Shown here: positions 42,688-50,799 of the stretch, one piece after another | Numbering within the stretch: the stretch's first letter is position 1 | Layout: the number at the start of each line of letters is the position of its first letter | From: an uncultured bacterium | Lineage (GTDB): Bacteria > Bacteroidota > Bacteroidia > Bacteroidales > Bacteroidaceae | Direction: 5' to 3' | DNA: 64,000 bases | Assembly: GCA_905215345.1 (NCBI GenBank) | Contig: CAJMPR010000006.1 | Coordinates: 1 to 64,000 of the forward strand | Made by a program: the position numbers and the translations under genes | Notes under the pieces: model-generated | Told to the model about the DNA's origin: nothing | Database searches by the model: none | Seen by the model: the letters and a program-made list of their open reading frames with translations, nothing else

Positions 42688-43392
42688 ATGAAAAAAGTAA
42701 TAGACAAAGCCGATAGTCGTGGACATTCATTACACGACTGGCTCGATAGTTACCACACATTCAGTTTTGATGAATATTATAACCCACGCCGCATGAACTT
42801 CGGTGCGCTACGCGTTTTGAACGACGACCGTGTAGCTCCCGGAAAAGGTTTCGGTACACATCCTCACAAGAATATGGAAATAATCTCCATTCCATTGAAA
42901 GGGAAACTCAAACATGGTGATAGTAATAAGAATAGCCGTACCATTACTGTAGGTGATATTCAAACGATGAGTGCCGGCTCTGGTATCTATCATAGTGAAA
43001 TGAATGGAAGCGATACCGAGCCTGTTGAATTTCTTCAAATCTGGGTAATGCCGGAAAAGTTGAATACTCCACCTGTTTATCAGGATTATGATATTCGTCC
43101 GTTCTTACATAAAAACGAACTTGCCCTTATCGTATCTCCTGATGGGAACGCACCCGCCAAGATGTTACAGCAAACCTGGTTTTCCATCGGAGAAGTAGAA
43201 GCCGGCAAGAAGCTGGGGTATCATTTTCATCAGTCACACGCAGGAGTTTATATCTTCGTGATCGAAGGAGAAATAAAAGTGGACGATACTGTATTATCCC
43301 GTCGCGACGGAATGGGCATATACGAAACAAGCAGTTTTGAATTAGAGACATTGAAAGATTCACATATTCTACTGATTGAAGTTCCTATGTAA
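42688..43392 (+). CDS. Pirin family protein
   Basis: The 234-residue bicupin resembles pirins (YhhW type). Metal-ligand residues of the N-terminal cupin are present: FGTHPHKNMEIISIPLKG (His and Glu ligands) and GIYHSEMN. The C-terminal cupin (HFHQSHAGVYIFVIEGEIKV) is the second half. Pirins of this kind act as quercetinases in some bacteria or bind metal as redox proteins. It follows the lactate dehydrogenase after 52 bp with an inverted repeat between; function in this organism unknown. Confidence 0.88.
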   Translation: MKKVIDKADSRGHSLHDWLDSYHTFSFDEYYNPRRMNFGALRVLNDDRVAPGKGFGTHPHKNMEIISIPLKGKLKHGDSNKNSRTITVGDIQTMSAGSGIYHSEMNGSDTEPVEFLQIWVMPEKLNTPPVYQDYDIRPFLHKNELALIVSPDGNAPAKMLQQTWFSIGEVEAGKKLGYHFHQSHAGVYIFVIEGEIKVDDTVLSRRDGMGIYETSSFELETLKDSHILLIEVPM

Positions 43393-43472
43393 AACTTTTG
43401 CATAAAATAACAGCTTTAACTGGAAGTTTGTGTAGCGTTTTTTGTAATATTGCGCTATAATTCAATCCGTAC

Positions 43473-44204
43473 ATGAAACTTGATTATATCTACCATAGCG
43501 GCTTCGCGATTGAAGCGGACGGAGTAACAGTCATTATCGATTACTTCAAAGACTCCTCGGAAGAGATGCCGGAAAGAGGAATTGTGCATGACTATCTGCT
43601 AAGAAAACCGGGAATACTTTATGTACTCTCTTCGCATTTCCATCCCGACCACTTTAACCGCGAAGTTCTTTCATGGAAAACGGAACGTCCCGATATCCGG
43701 TATATCTTCTCTAAAGATATTTTAAAGCACCGACGTGCATCGGCAGAAGATGCCACTTATATCAACAAAGGCGACGTTTACGAAGATGATTGTATCCGTA
43801 TCGAGGCGTTTGGCTCTACAGATGTCGGAATCTCTTTCCTGATAGATTTGCAGGGTGTTCGTCTGTTCCATGCAGGCGACCTGAATAATTGGCATTGGAG
43901 CGAAGAATCTACTCCACAGGAAATCCGTAAGGCAGAAGGAGATTTCCTTGCAGAAGTTAAACTACTCCAAGAAACAGCTCCCCAGGTAGATGTAACCATG
44001 TTCCCGGTAGATAGCCGTATCGGAAAAGATTATATGCGTGGTGCAGAACAATTCGTGGAACGGATAAAAACCACTATCTTTGCACCTATGCACTTCAGTG
44101 ATGATTATCAAGGCGGTAACGCATTCCGTACTTTTGCGGAAAATAAAGGTTGCCGTTTCCTTACTATCTCCCACAGGGGTGAAAGCTTTGATATTACTAA
44201 ATAA
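43473..44204 (+). CDS. MBL-fold metallo-hydrolase
   Basis: The 243-residue protein has a metallo-beta-lactamase fold with the two-metal motif HxHxDH in LYVLSSHFHPDHFNREVLSW (His, His, Asp and His). Later ligands lie in GVRLFHAGDLNNWHWSEEST and FAPMHFSDDYQGG. It is a cytoplasmic hydrolase (no signal peptide). Its substrate is unknown; family members act as lactonases, phosphodiesterases or thioester hydrolases. It starts 80 bp after pirin. Confidence 0.88.
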   Translation: MKLDYIYHSGFAIEADGVTVIIDYFKDSSEEMPERGIVHDYLLRKPGILYVLSSHFHPDHFNREVLSWKTERPDIRYIFSKDILKHRRASAEDATYINKGDVYEDDCIRIEAFGSTDVGISFLIDLQGVRLFHAGDLNNWHWSEESTPQEIRKAEGDFLAEVKLLQETAPQVDVTMFPVDSRIGKDYMRGAEQFVERIKTTIFAPMHFSDDYQGGNAFRTFAENKGCRFLTISHRGESFDITK

Positions 44205-44215
44205 AACATAGCATT

Positions 44216-45298
44216 ATGAAAAAATTGACACAACTTCTTTTCGTGTTTTTCTGTTTCTGTCTACCTACAATGTTGCATGCCCAAAGAGATGACAGCAAAT
44301 ATTTGGTTGGCGCCATACCCGAAGTAGACGGGAAAGTGGTATTTAACAAAGAGTTCAGTATTCCCGGTATGTCTCAAACCGAAATCTACAACCGTCTATT
44401 GAAATGGATGAAAGCACGGTTAGCAGAAAATGAAAATACAAGTCGCGTGGTTTACACCAACGAAGAAGACGGACAAATAGTCGGTACCGGAGATGAGTGG
44501 ATTGTATTCAGTTCCAGCGCTCTGTCTTTGGATAGAACTAAAATCCTTTATCAGATCACTGCGACTTGTCAACCGGAGAAATGCACTTTGGAAGTAGAAA
44601 AAATCCGTTTCAATTATCGGGAAGGAAAAGAAAAATATACTGCCGAAGAATGGATTACCGACAAATATGCTTTGAATAAAGATAAAACTAAACTTGTACG
44701 CGGACTTGCCAAATGGCGTAGAAAAACCGTTGATTTTGTTGATGACCTTTGTTTGGGCGCAACGGAAGCATTAAGCGCTACTACTGCTAAAGCTCCTTTA
44801 GAAAAGAAAATAGTAGAAAAGAAAGAAGAGAAAGCGCTTGTGAACTCAGGTACCACAGTAATCACTCCTAAAACGCAAGTTACTGTTGAAACACCGGAAA
44901 ACACGGTTATATCAACTCCTAAAGCAAATATCCAAGTCACCTCATCTTCCTATAAAGAAGTCGCTCCGGATGCAATACCCGCCGATGCTATCCAAACAGG
45001 GGCAGGCAAATTGGTTATTGTTATCGGACAAGAACCTTTCAATATGACTATGATGACCGCCAACGCCGGAGGTTCATTAGGTAAGATTAGTGGAAAGTCT
45101 GTTATATTCAGTATTTTGTCACCTGAGCAACCTTATGAGCAAATGGATAAGGCCGAAAATTATACCGTTCGCTTCTATCCCAACGGTCAAACAGAACCTT
45201 CCGTCATATTGGAATGTAAGAAGTATCCGTCACAGGCTCCGATAGAAGGCATGCCACGTACATATATAGGAGAAATTTTAAAGGCAAAAATCAAATAG
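44216..45298 (+). CDS. DUF4468 domain protein, exported
   Basis: The 360-residue exported protein has a signal peptide (MKKLTQLLFVFFCFCLPTML with cleavage after HAQ). It has an N-terminal DUF4468 domain (about residues 35-155, VFNKEFSIPGMSQTEIYNRL), then a Thr/Val/Lys-rich linker (residues about 190-245) and a C-terminal domain (about 250-360). DUF4468 proteins are common in Bacteroides envelopes with a TBP-like fold and unknown function. It follows the MBL gene by 11 bp, so it is probably in one transcript with it. Confidence 0.75.
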   Translation: MKKLTQLLFVFFCFCLPTMLHAQRDDSKYLVGAIPEVDGKVVFNKEFSIPGMSQTEIYNRLLKWMKARLAENENTSRVVYTNEEDGQIVGTGDEWIVFSSSALSLDRTKILYQITATCQPEKCTLEVEKIRFNYREGKEKYTAEEWITDKYALNKDKTKLVRGLAKWRRKTVDFVDDLCLGATEALSATTAKAPLEKKIVEKKEEKALVNSGTTVITPKTQVTVETPENTVISTPKANIQVTSSSYKEVAPDAIPADAIQTGAGKLVIVIGQEPFNMTMMTANAGGSLGKISGKSVIFSILSPEQPYEQMDKAENYTVRFYPNGQTEPSVILECKKYPSQAPIEGMPRTYIGEILKAKIK

Positions 45299-45362
45299 GC
45301 CAGGAAATTGTTATCTTAAAGTATAGCTTTTAATATTTATATAAAACCTAATATTTACCATA

Positions 45363-45740
45363 GTGGAAATAAAGAGTAAATTTGACCATTTCAATATAAA
45401 CATCACCAATCTGGAACGTAGTATTTCTTTCTACGAGAAAGCATTGGGGCTAAAAGAACACCATCGGAAAGAGTCGTCAGACGGCTCTTTCACATTGGTC
45501 TATCTAACCGACGACAGCACAGGTTTCCTGTTGGAACTTACCTGCCTGAAAGGTCATCCGCAACCCTATGAACTGGGTGAGAATGAAAGCCATCTCTGTT
45601 TCCGTGTAGCCGGAGATTATGAAGAAATCCGTCAATACCATAAAGAAAATGGTTGGGTATGTTATGAGAATACAGCTATGGGGCTCTATTTTATAAATGA
45701 TCCCGATGACTACTGGATAGAGATTCTTCCAGTAAAATAA
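45363..45740 (+). CDS. VOC family protein (glyoxalase-like)
   Basis: The 125-residue vicinal-oxygen-chelate protein starts at a GTG. Residues FDHFNINITNLERSISFYEK are the classic start of the fold. HLCFRVAGDYEEI and the C-terminal YFINDPDDYWIEIL supply further metal-ligand positions (His and Glu). Lactoylglutathione-lyase-like members detoxify methylglyoxal, but this organism group usually lacks glutathione, so the substrate is uncertain. It lies 64 bp after DUF4468 and shares its orientation. Confidence 0.85.
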   Translation: MEIKSKFDHFNINITNLERSISFYEKALGLKEHHRKESSDGSFTLVYLTDDSTGFLLELTCLKGHPQPYELGENESHLCFRVAGDYEEIRQYHKENGWVCYENTAMGLYFINDPDDYWIEILPVK

Positions 45741-45814
45741 GCTATAAAAGATTATTAATTATTTCCCTTTACAGTGACAATTAGTATTTAACACCTAATA
45801 TAATATAAAAAATC

Positions 45815-46000
45815 GTGAGTATAGAAGATGCAATGATGGGAGGAATTGTTTTCAAAGGTAAGAAGGACCAGCCAAAAGAAGAAAACAAGATTAAGACCAA
45901 AGCTAAGAAGAAAACTTATATAACCGGGCTACATGGTTCCGGTGCGGCCAAGATGAAAGCTGATATCCGTAAGAAGCGCGCCAATAGACATAAGAAATAA
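45815..46000 (+). CDS. Small basic protein of unknown function
   Basis: The 61-residue GTG-initiated protein is strongly basic (KKTYITGLHGSGAAKMKADI followed by RKKRANRHKK), with a Gly-rich start (AMMGGIVFKGKK). It ends 2 bp before the methyltransferase gene, so the two are almost certainly co-translated. The composition suits an RNA- or ribosome-binding partner. I do not recognise a family. Confidence 0.5.
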   Translation: MSIEDAMMGGIVFKGKKDQPKEENKIKTKAKKKTYITGLHGSGAAKMKADIRKKRANRHKK

Positions 46001-46002
46001 AA

Positions 46003-46737
46003 ATGATAATTACCAATCTATTGTCCGTTGACAAAGACCCGATGGGAGCTGCCATCTCCGATTACTTCAATCATCGAAAAGCCGATCATTTGCGAGTTTT
46101 CTCTTCCCAATTCGATGAAGATGAAATCCCCGTAAAGGAGCTTTTCCGCACTGAGGAGCAAATGCCTTTATTGGAACGTACAGCTCTCAGCATGGCTACA
46201 GGCAAGATACTGGATGTGGGTGCCGGAAGCGGTTGCCATACTATCACTCTTCAGGAAGCCGGTAAGGATGTACATGCCATTGACATTTCTCCTGCATCCA
46301 TCGAAGTAATGAAGCAACGCGGAGCGCGCAACGTTTCACAAACCAATCTGTTTGACGAACAGTTTTGCGAATCGTACGATACCATTTTAATGTTGATGAA
46401 TGGCTCCGGAATTATCGGCAAACTTGAAAACCTGCCTGTTTTCTTCAAGAAGATGAAACAACTACTCCGCTCCGGCGGCTGTGTCCTTATGGATTCCAGT
46501 GATCTTTGTTATTTATTCGAAGAAAAAGATGGTAGCATCATTATCGACCTTGCAGGTGATTATTATGGAGAAGTAGATTTCCAAATGCAATACAAGGATG
46601 TCAAAGGAGACTCGTTTGACTGGCTGTATATTGATTTTCAGACACTCAGTCTCTATGCTACTGAAAATGGTTTTAAGGCAGAATTAGTCAAGGAGGGAAA
46701 ACATTACGACTATCTTGCTAAATTATCCCTTCTCTAA
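46003..46737 (+). CDS. Class I SAM-dependent methyltransferase
   Basis: The 244-residue methyltransferase has motif I (ILDVGAGSGCHTITLQEAGK) for SAM binding, followed by VHAIDISPASIEVMK with the Asp contacting the ribose and by YDTILMLMNGSG as motif IV. The C-terminal part has typical alternating strands. No membrane segments are present. It follows the small basic protein directly, possibly its partner or substrate. The methyl acceptor is unknown. Confidence 0.88.
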   Translation: MIITNLLSVDKDPMGAAISDYFNHRKADHLRVFSSQFDEDEIPVKELFRTEEQMPLLERTALSMATGKILDVGAGSGCHTITLQEAGKDVHAIDISPASIEVMKQRGARNVSQTNLFDEQFCESYDTILMLMNGSGIIGKLENLPVFFKKMKQLLRSGGCVLMDSSDLCYLFEEKDGSIIIDLAGDYYGEVDFQMQYKDVKGDSFDWLYIDFQTLSLYATENGFKAELVKEGKHYDYLAKLSLL

Positions 46738-46788
46738 AATAATTCTATAATAAAAGAAAGTGCTTTAATAGCCCCTTTTAAAACAGTT

Positions 46789-46820
46789 CACCCCTCTTAC
46801 AACTATCTGTAGAAGGGGTG
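46789..46820. terminator. Bidirectional terminator between methyltransferase and TlpA-like gene
   Basis: CACCCCTCTTACA (46789-46801) pairs with TGTAGAAGGGGTG (46808-46820) with two mismatches, inside outer AAAA/TTTT-type arms (CCCCTTTTAAAA and TTTTAAAAGG). It separates convergent genes. Confidence 0.75.
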
Positions 46821-46864
46821 AGTTCCTTTTAAAAGGCTTTTAATATATTTTTCTTATTTCAAAT

Positions 46865-47401
46865 TCACTTCGCAAGCATTCCGTCGATTTTAGCGACCAA
46901 AGAAGTAAACTCTTCCGGATTATAAAGACGAGTCAACAATACGATGCGTCCTTCTTTATCAATCAAAACATTACGCGTAATACCTGCTTTACGGAGAGCA
47001 TACTTGGCAAAAATGTCTGCACCAGGATCCAATCCTAAAAGATAAGTTACACCGGTAGATTTTCCGAATGCAATTACTTTGTCCAACGGTTCGTCACGGT
47101 CAATCCCTATCAGCATAAAATCAGGATTAGATTTATGCTTCAGCCAAATGTCTTTCTCGATAAATGGCATCTCCTTTCTACATACGCCGCACCAGCTTGC
47201 TGTAAATTGCAACATCACTACTTTGCCACGAAGCTCAGAAAGAGTGACACTTTTACCATCCGTCAACTTAATGGTAAAATCAGGAGCCATATCTCCTACT
47301 TTAACAATGTAACCGGTATCATCGACAGCAACATCTTGCGCCCTACCTGTCATGCCACAAAGAACGAACAGGCTAAATAACAAAAATCTCATTCGTTTCA
47401 T
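46865..47401 (-). CDS. TlpA-like thioredoxin-fold exported protein
   Basis: The roughly 178-residue thiol-disulfide protein has a signal peptide (MKRMRFLLFSLFVLCGMTGR then AQ). The active site ASWCGVCRKEMPF (CxxC) lies in a TlpA/ResA-type fold with DKVIAFGKSTGVTYLLGLDP and ITRNVLIDKEGRIVLL. It acts in the envelope on disulfides, for example reducing apocytochrome cysteines. The ATG at 47401 is chosen over TTG at 47410. It overlaps no gene but follows the truncated receiver fragment closely. Confidence 0.88.
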   Translation of the reverse strand: MKRMRFLLFSLFVLCGMTGRAQDVAVDDTGYIVKVGDMAPDFTIKLTDGKSVTLSELRGKVVMLQFTASWCGVCRKEMPFIEKDIWLKHKSNPDFMLIGIDRDEPLDKVIAFGKSTGVTYLLGLDPGADIFAKYALRKAGITRNVLIDKEGRIVLLTRLYNPEEFTSLVAKIDGMLAK

Positions 47402-47411
47402 CTCACTCAAT

Positions 47412-47714
47412 TTATTTAATCTTTTTCAGTTTTATCATACATTTTCCTATTGCATCCATCAGAATATCTGCATGAATAGGTTTTTCTATAAAATCAGAAC
47501 ATCCTGCCTTTTTTGCCTGCTCACGGTTATCATCATATGCATAAGCTGACTGTATAATTACAGGGAGGTTTTTATGGGTTCTTCTTATTTTTTTCAATGC
47601 AGTAATCCCATCCATTTCCTGCATTCTTATATCCATCAGCACCAAATCCATCTTTTGTTTATTCACTACGTCCAAGGCATCTTGACCGTTCAGATCCCAT
47701 ATAATATTAAAATT
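47412..47714 (-). pseudogene. Truncated response-regulator receiver domain
   Basis: Codons 47714 to 47412 encode about 100 residues of a REC domain (NGQDALDVVNKQKMDLVLMD then IRMQEMDG, with the phosphoacceptor Asp and the later IEKPIH Lys region). The N-terminal strand and acidic pair are missing; an in-frame stop lies at 47715-47717. The only in-frame start candidate nearby is TTG at 47675. It resembles the end of a hybrid histidine kinase. A -7 box (TATATTTG, 47744-47737) lies upstream, so the fragment and the TlpA-like gene may be transcribed. Confidence 0.65.
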
Positions 47715-47717
47715 TTA

Positions 47718-47995
47718 CATCTGTGATATTAGGAAGCAAATATACAGGATATTTTCTATTTTAGGCTAAATATTGATGATTTAGAAATATACGACTGGCT
47801 CCGCCAAAACAAAAGGAGCTTTCATTCTAGTGGCATTAAGCCACAGGAACGGTAGGAGAAAAAAGGATTAAAGATATAGCTCTATTTTAGGGGTTATTTT
47901 AAAAAGGAAATCGTGATTAATTCACTGTATATAAAGCACTTAACATAAACAACGAAGCCCTTCAAATGTGTTGGATAATATATTCCCCTAAATTA
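47718..47995. other. Gap between REC fragment and MarR-GNAT gene
   Basis: About 280 bp without a credible gene. It holds the minus-strand -7 box 47737-47744, a short TGGC-ATTAA-GCCA inverted repeat near 47831-47843 and AT-rich sequence. Nothing else is seen. Confidence 0.5.
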
Positions 47996-48028
47996 AGTTG
48001 ATAAAGTCAACTATATTATTTATTTTTG
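47996..48028 (+). promoter_or_regulatory. MarR-type operator and promoter
   Basis: AGTTGA-TAAAG-TCAACT (47996-48012) is an inverted repeat of the type bound by MarR proteins, followed by TATTTTTG (48021-48028), the -7 box. The box ends 5 bp before the ATG at 48033, so the mRNA may be leaderless, and the operator overlaps the -33 region, suggesting autorepression. Confidence 0.65.
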
Positions 48029-48032
48029 CGGT

Positions 48033-48989
48033 ATGAAAAAGGAATATATAAATCGTATAAGAGCCTTCAATAGGTACTATACAAAGTTATTAGGTGTACT
48101 GAATAAGTATTATTTAGAAAGTGAGTTTGGACTTCCTGAAGTTCGTATTCTTCAGGATGTATATTTGCATCCCGATAGAAGTTCTAAAGATATATCCGGT
48201 GAGTTAAACATGGATAAAGGTTTACTCTCCCGTTTATTAAAACAACTAGAACAGAAAGGATATATATATCGAAAAGGAACAGAAAGAGATAACCGAATGG
48301 GGTTGATAAATCTAACAGAAAAAGGATGTGAAGTTTATCGCTACTTAGATGCTGCTGCTTATCAATCTGTGGAAGAAACCTTTGCGCACCTAAATGATAA
48401 CCAGCTACAGGAGCTAATAAATAATATGGATTCTATCTATAATACAATAAATAACATGGAAACAAATTTTGCAGTTAAAAATATTGAGACGATTGTTATA
48501 CGTGCCATAGAGGAAGAAGACAATGCTTCAATTGCCTGTGTACTTCGTGCATCGGTAGAAGAACATGATGCTCCTAAGGTGGGTACATTTTATGACGACC
48601 CGCATACGGATATGATGTTTCAGACTTTCAATATAAAAGATGCTGCATATTGGGTGGTGGAATGCAATGGTGAAATATTTGGAGGGGGCGGTTATTATCC
48701 AACTAAAGGTTTACCAAAAGGTTATGTTGAATTATCAAAGTTCCATTTTAGACCGGAGCTTCGAGGGAAAGGAGTTGGAAAGCGTCTGCTCGAGCTAATA
48801 GAACAGCGAGCTATAAAAGCCGGATATACGCATATGTATCTTGTTTCTTATCATCAGTTTGGGAACGCTATTTCTATGTATGAAAAATATGGATATGAGC
48901 ATATAAGCAGTGCCTTAGATCAATCGGGGTTGTATCAAGATGCACCCTTTCATATGGTAAAGGAGTTGTATAGAAAGGCGCAAGTGTAA
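48033..48989 (+). CDS. MarR-GNAT fusion protein
   Basis: The 318-residue protein fuses two domains. Residues about 1-145 are a MarR winged helix (PEVRILQDVYLHPDRSSKDI, MDKGLLSRLLKQLEQKGYIY). Residues about 160-315 are a GNAT acetyltransferase with acetyl-CoA loop FRPELRGKGVGKRLLELIEQ. Such fusions are a known bacterial type and regulate their own operon while acetylating a small molecule, possibly a toxic or signalling compound. It starts at its own leaderless-type promoter. The neighbours are a small membrane protein and another GNAT gene. Confidence 0.9.
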   Translation: MKKEYINRIRAFNRYYTKLLGVLNKYYLESEFGLPEVRILQDVYLHPDRSSKDISGELNMDKGLLSRLLKQLEQKGYIYRKGTERDNRMGLINLTEKGCEVYRYLDAAAYQSVEETFAHLNDNQLQELINNMDSIYNTINNMETNFAVKNIETIVIRAIEEEDNASIACVLRASVEEHDAPKVGTFYDDPHTDMMFQTFNIKDAAYWVVECNGEIFGGGGYYPTKGLPKGYVELSKFHFRPELRGKGVGKRLLELIEQRAIKAGYTHMYLVSYHQFGNAISMYEKYGYEHISSALDQSGLYQDAPFHMVKELYRKAQV

Positions 48990-49002
48990 TTTTTCTGAAA
49001 AT

Positions 49003-49254
49003 ATGGTAGATATTATAGGGTATTCCGCCTTGATACTTAACTTGTTTTCGATGACAATGAAGAACGTTCTCCATTTGCGGATGCTTGCTATCGGGGCAAA
49101 TTCTATATACATAATTTATGGGGTATTCTTAAAAGCAACACCTTTTATCGTCGGTTGTACAATAGCTGTTGTTATTCATGCTTATAATGTATACAATTTG
49201 TATGTTGGCAAACGACAGTCTAATTCAAAAAGCGGGCAACTACTTATACAATAA
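49003..49254 (+). CDS. Small three-helix membrane protein (YgjV-like)
   Basis: The 83-residue hydrophobic protein has three membrane segments (IIGYSALILNLFSMTMK, LAIGANSIYIIYGVFLKATP, FIVGCTIAVVIHAYNVYNLY). The pattern of LR.A..N..YI.YG and a final HAYN resembles YgjV/Popeye-like small membrane proteins. It starts 13 bp after the MarR-GNAT stop and is probably co-transcribed with it. Function unknown. Confidence 0.6.
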   Translation: MVDIIGYSALILNLFSMTMKNVLHLRMLAIGANSIYIIYGVFLKATPFIVGCTIAVVIHAYNVYNLYVGKRQSNSKSGQLLIQ

Positions 49255-49296
49255 GCACATAATTAATTGCAATCACTTAAATAAAAACAAGAAAAC

Positions 49297-49806
49297 ATGG
49301 ATATTTTTAATCGAACAGGTGAAATACAAAAAGAGAGCAAGGATATTGAAATAACACTTTACGAACCTTGTTATCAAGAAGTTTTCAAATCGCTCAATGA
49401 AGAGTGGATAAACCAATATTTCAAAATGGAAGAAACGGATTATGTGACACTCAATAATCCCAAAGAACTTATTTTAGATAAAGGAGGAGAAATTTTTGTT
49501 GCACTTTACAAAAATGAGCCTGTTGGTGTTTGTGCTTTGATTAAAATGAATGATGAACATTATGATTATGAATTGTCTAAACTTGCTGTTAGTCCTAAAG
49601 TACAAGGAAAAGGTATCGGGCTTCTTTTAGGGCAGGCTGTCATAAACAAAGCGAAAGAATTAGGAGGGGAAAATCTGTACTTAGAGAGCAACACCGTTCT
49701 AAAGCCGGCAATTCATTTATATGAGAAGTTAGGCTTTAAGAAAATTTCTGGACATAACATATCTTATCAGAGGTGCAATATTCAAATGGAATTGGCAATA
49801 AAATAA
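49297..49806 (+). CDS. GNAT family N-acetyltransferase
   Basis: The 169-residue protein has a full GNAT domain. ELSKLAVSPKVQGKGIGLLL carries the acetyl-CoA pyrophosphate loop (Q/RxxGxG/A as QGKGIG), and NLYLESNTVLKPAIHLYEKL GF-type ending gives the last strand and helix. The substrate is unknown. It is the last protein-coding gene before the integrase remnant and follows the MarR-GNAT cluster, so it may belong to the same island. Confidence 0.85.
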   Translation: MDIFNRTGEIQKESKDIEITLYEPCYQEVFKSLNEEWINQYFKMEETDYVTLNNPKELILDKGGEIFVALYKNEPVGVCALIKMNDEHYDYELSKLAVSPKVQGKGIGLLLGQAVINKAKELGGENLYLESNTVLKPAIHLYEKLGFKKISGHNISYQRCNIQMELAIK

Positions 49807-50100
49807 GCAAAATGTTATGGTTAGTAAATTGTTTGTCTTAAATATTGCACAACTATGCAAAAAAACATCAAACAGAGGACAGGTGTTCATTTAATGTGAA
49901 ATATAAGAAAATAAAGATTACAAGAATTTGGGAATAAAAAGAAAATACTTTCAAAAAGTATTTATAGATGTTTCGATGGATTCTTTTACGGTTGGTGAGA
50001 GATCTATGGTAATATCCTATCCACTTTTGCAAGCACTTTTAGTTCTCTTATTTTTAGCATATTAATCCTTAAAATACGGAAAGTGTGGAAAATGCACCGT
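49807..50100. other. Gene-free segment
   Basis: About 290 bp of AT-rich sequence between the GNAT gene and the integrase fragment. No frame has coding character and no clear promoter or hairpin is seen. Confidence 0.5.
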
Positions 50101-50369
50101 TTACACAATCCACTTATCACGTACTTCCTTCACAATATCTTCACCATGCAGGTGGGTAAAAATATCCTTGATATCATTATCTTCTGCATACCCCATAATT
50201 CGCTCGGCTATCCCGTCACGAATACTCTTTTTCGTTGCTATCGTTCGGAGGAAATGGCGCGCTCGATGGAAGGTCATTGCCTTATCAATCTTCAAATCTG
50301 CTGTAATATCTTTCAAATAACGATTGGTGGGCTGATTGGAGATAGGCAGGAAATCTTTTGGCACAGTTC
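50101..50369 (-). pseudogene. Tyrosine recombinase C-terminal fragment next to tRNA-Cys
   Basis: This remnant of about 87 residues is the C-terminal catalytic part of a phage-type integrase. LPISNQPTNRYLKDI and MTFHRARHFLRTIATKKS match the HxxR box. The expected GH motif is degenerate (IMGYAEDN instead of LGH), and the terminal IYTHL-type motif reads IFTHLHGED, so the nucleophilic Tyr appears replaced by Phe. The N-terminal two thirds are missing and a stop lies directly upstream (50368-50370). It sits against the 3' end of tRNA-Cys, the usual place for an integrase gene. Confidence 0.75.
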
Positions 50370-50414
50370 ACCATTCCCAAGCAGAGCCACTACAACAGGA
50401 GGTAAGTACTTTAA

Positions 50415-50459
50415 AAAAACAGAAAGATTAGAAATTTTCCTTCTAATCCTTCTGTTTTT
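50415..50459 (-). terminator. Terminator of tRNA-Cys
   Basis: A 19-base stem with one mismatch: AAAAACAGAA-A-GATTAGAA with TTCTAATC-C-TTCTGTTTTT, 7-nt loop. On the minus strand it follows the tRNA at once and ends in a T-run. Confidence 0.85.
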
Positions 50460-50533
50460 GGAGGTTCCTGGCGGATTCGAACCGCCGTACACGGTTTTGC
50501 AGACCGCTGACTAAGCCACTCATCCAAGGAACC
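50459..50533 (-). tRNA. tRNA-Cys (GCA)
   Basis: Minus-strand cloverleaf: acceptor GGTTCCT with AGGAACC, anticodon stem GCGGT with ACCGT enclosing loop CTGCAAA (anticodon GCA), T-arm GGCGG-TTCGAAT-CCGCC, discriminator U and an encoded CCA. A TACCTTTG promoter box lies at 50561-50554. Confidence 0.96.
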
Positions 50534-50583
50534 ATTTTTCTCGTTTGCGGATGCAAAGGTAGTACATTTTTTGGAATCACCAA

Positions 50584-50799
50584 CTATCCGCAACATTTTT
50601 TCTGCGTTTCTTTTCGTACCCCACTACATCCGGCACGCTTTTTATCATATAATTGTTTTAATTCACAGCCAGTTGTACAATTTTCACAAGGATTACGTTT
50701 TTCTTTTATCCTACAGAAAAAGATATAAATTCTTTGACCGATACGAATCACGCACAGCAATAGTACAAGTGCAACTACCCAATTCTGCCAATTATTCAT
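50584..50799 (-). CDS. FeoB-associated Cys-rich membrane protein
   Basis: The 71-residue protein has one N-terminal membrane helix (WVVALVLLLCVIRIGQRIYI) and a cytoplasmic cysteine-rich tail (NPCENCTTGCELKQLYDKKR, then CSG and a final KKCCG). Its ATG overlaps the FeoB stop by 4 bp (ATGA), which decides the start at 50799 over longer frames. It is the FeoB-associated family expected here, and probably handles Fe2+ or an Fe-S group at the inner face of FeoB. Confidence 0.88.
   Translation of the reverse strand: MNNWQNWVVALVLLLCVIRIGQRIYIFFCRIKEKRNPCENCTTGCELKQLYDKKRAGCSGVRKETQKKCCG

Noticed and set aside
50083..50514. Plus-strand frame of 143 codons across the integrase fragment and tRNA-Cys
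   Set aside because: It is antisense to a tRNA and to a clear recombinase remnant, its composition is not protein-like and it lacks a promoter.
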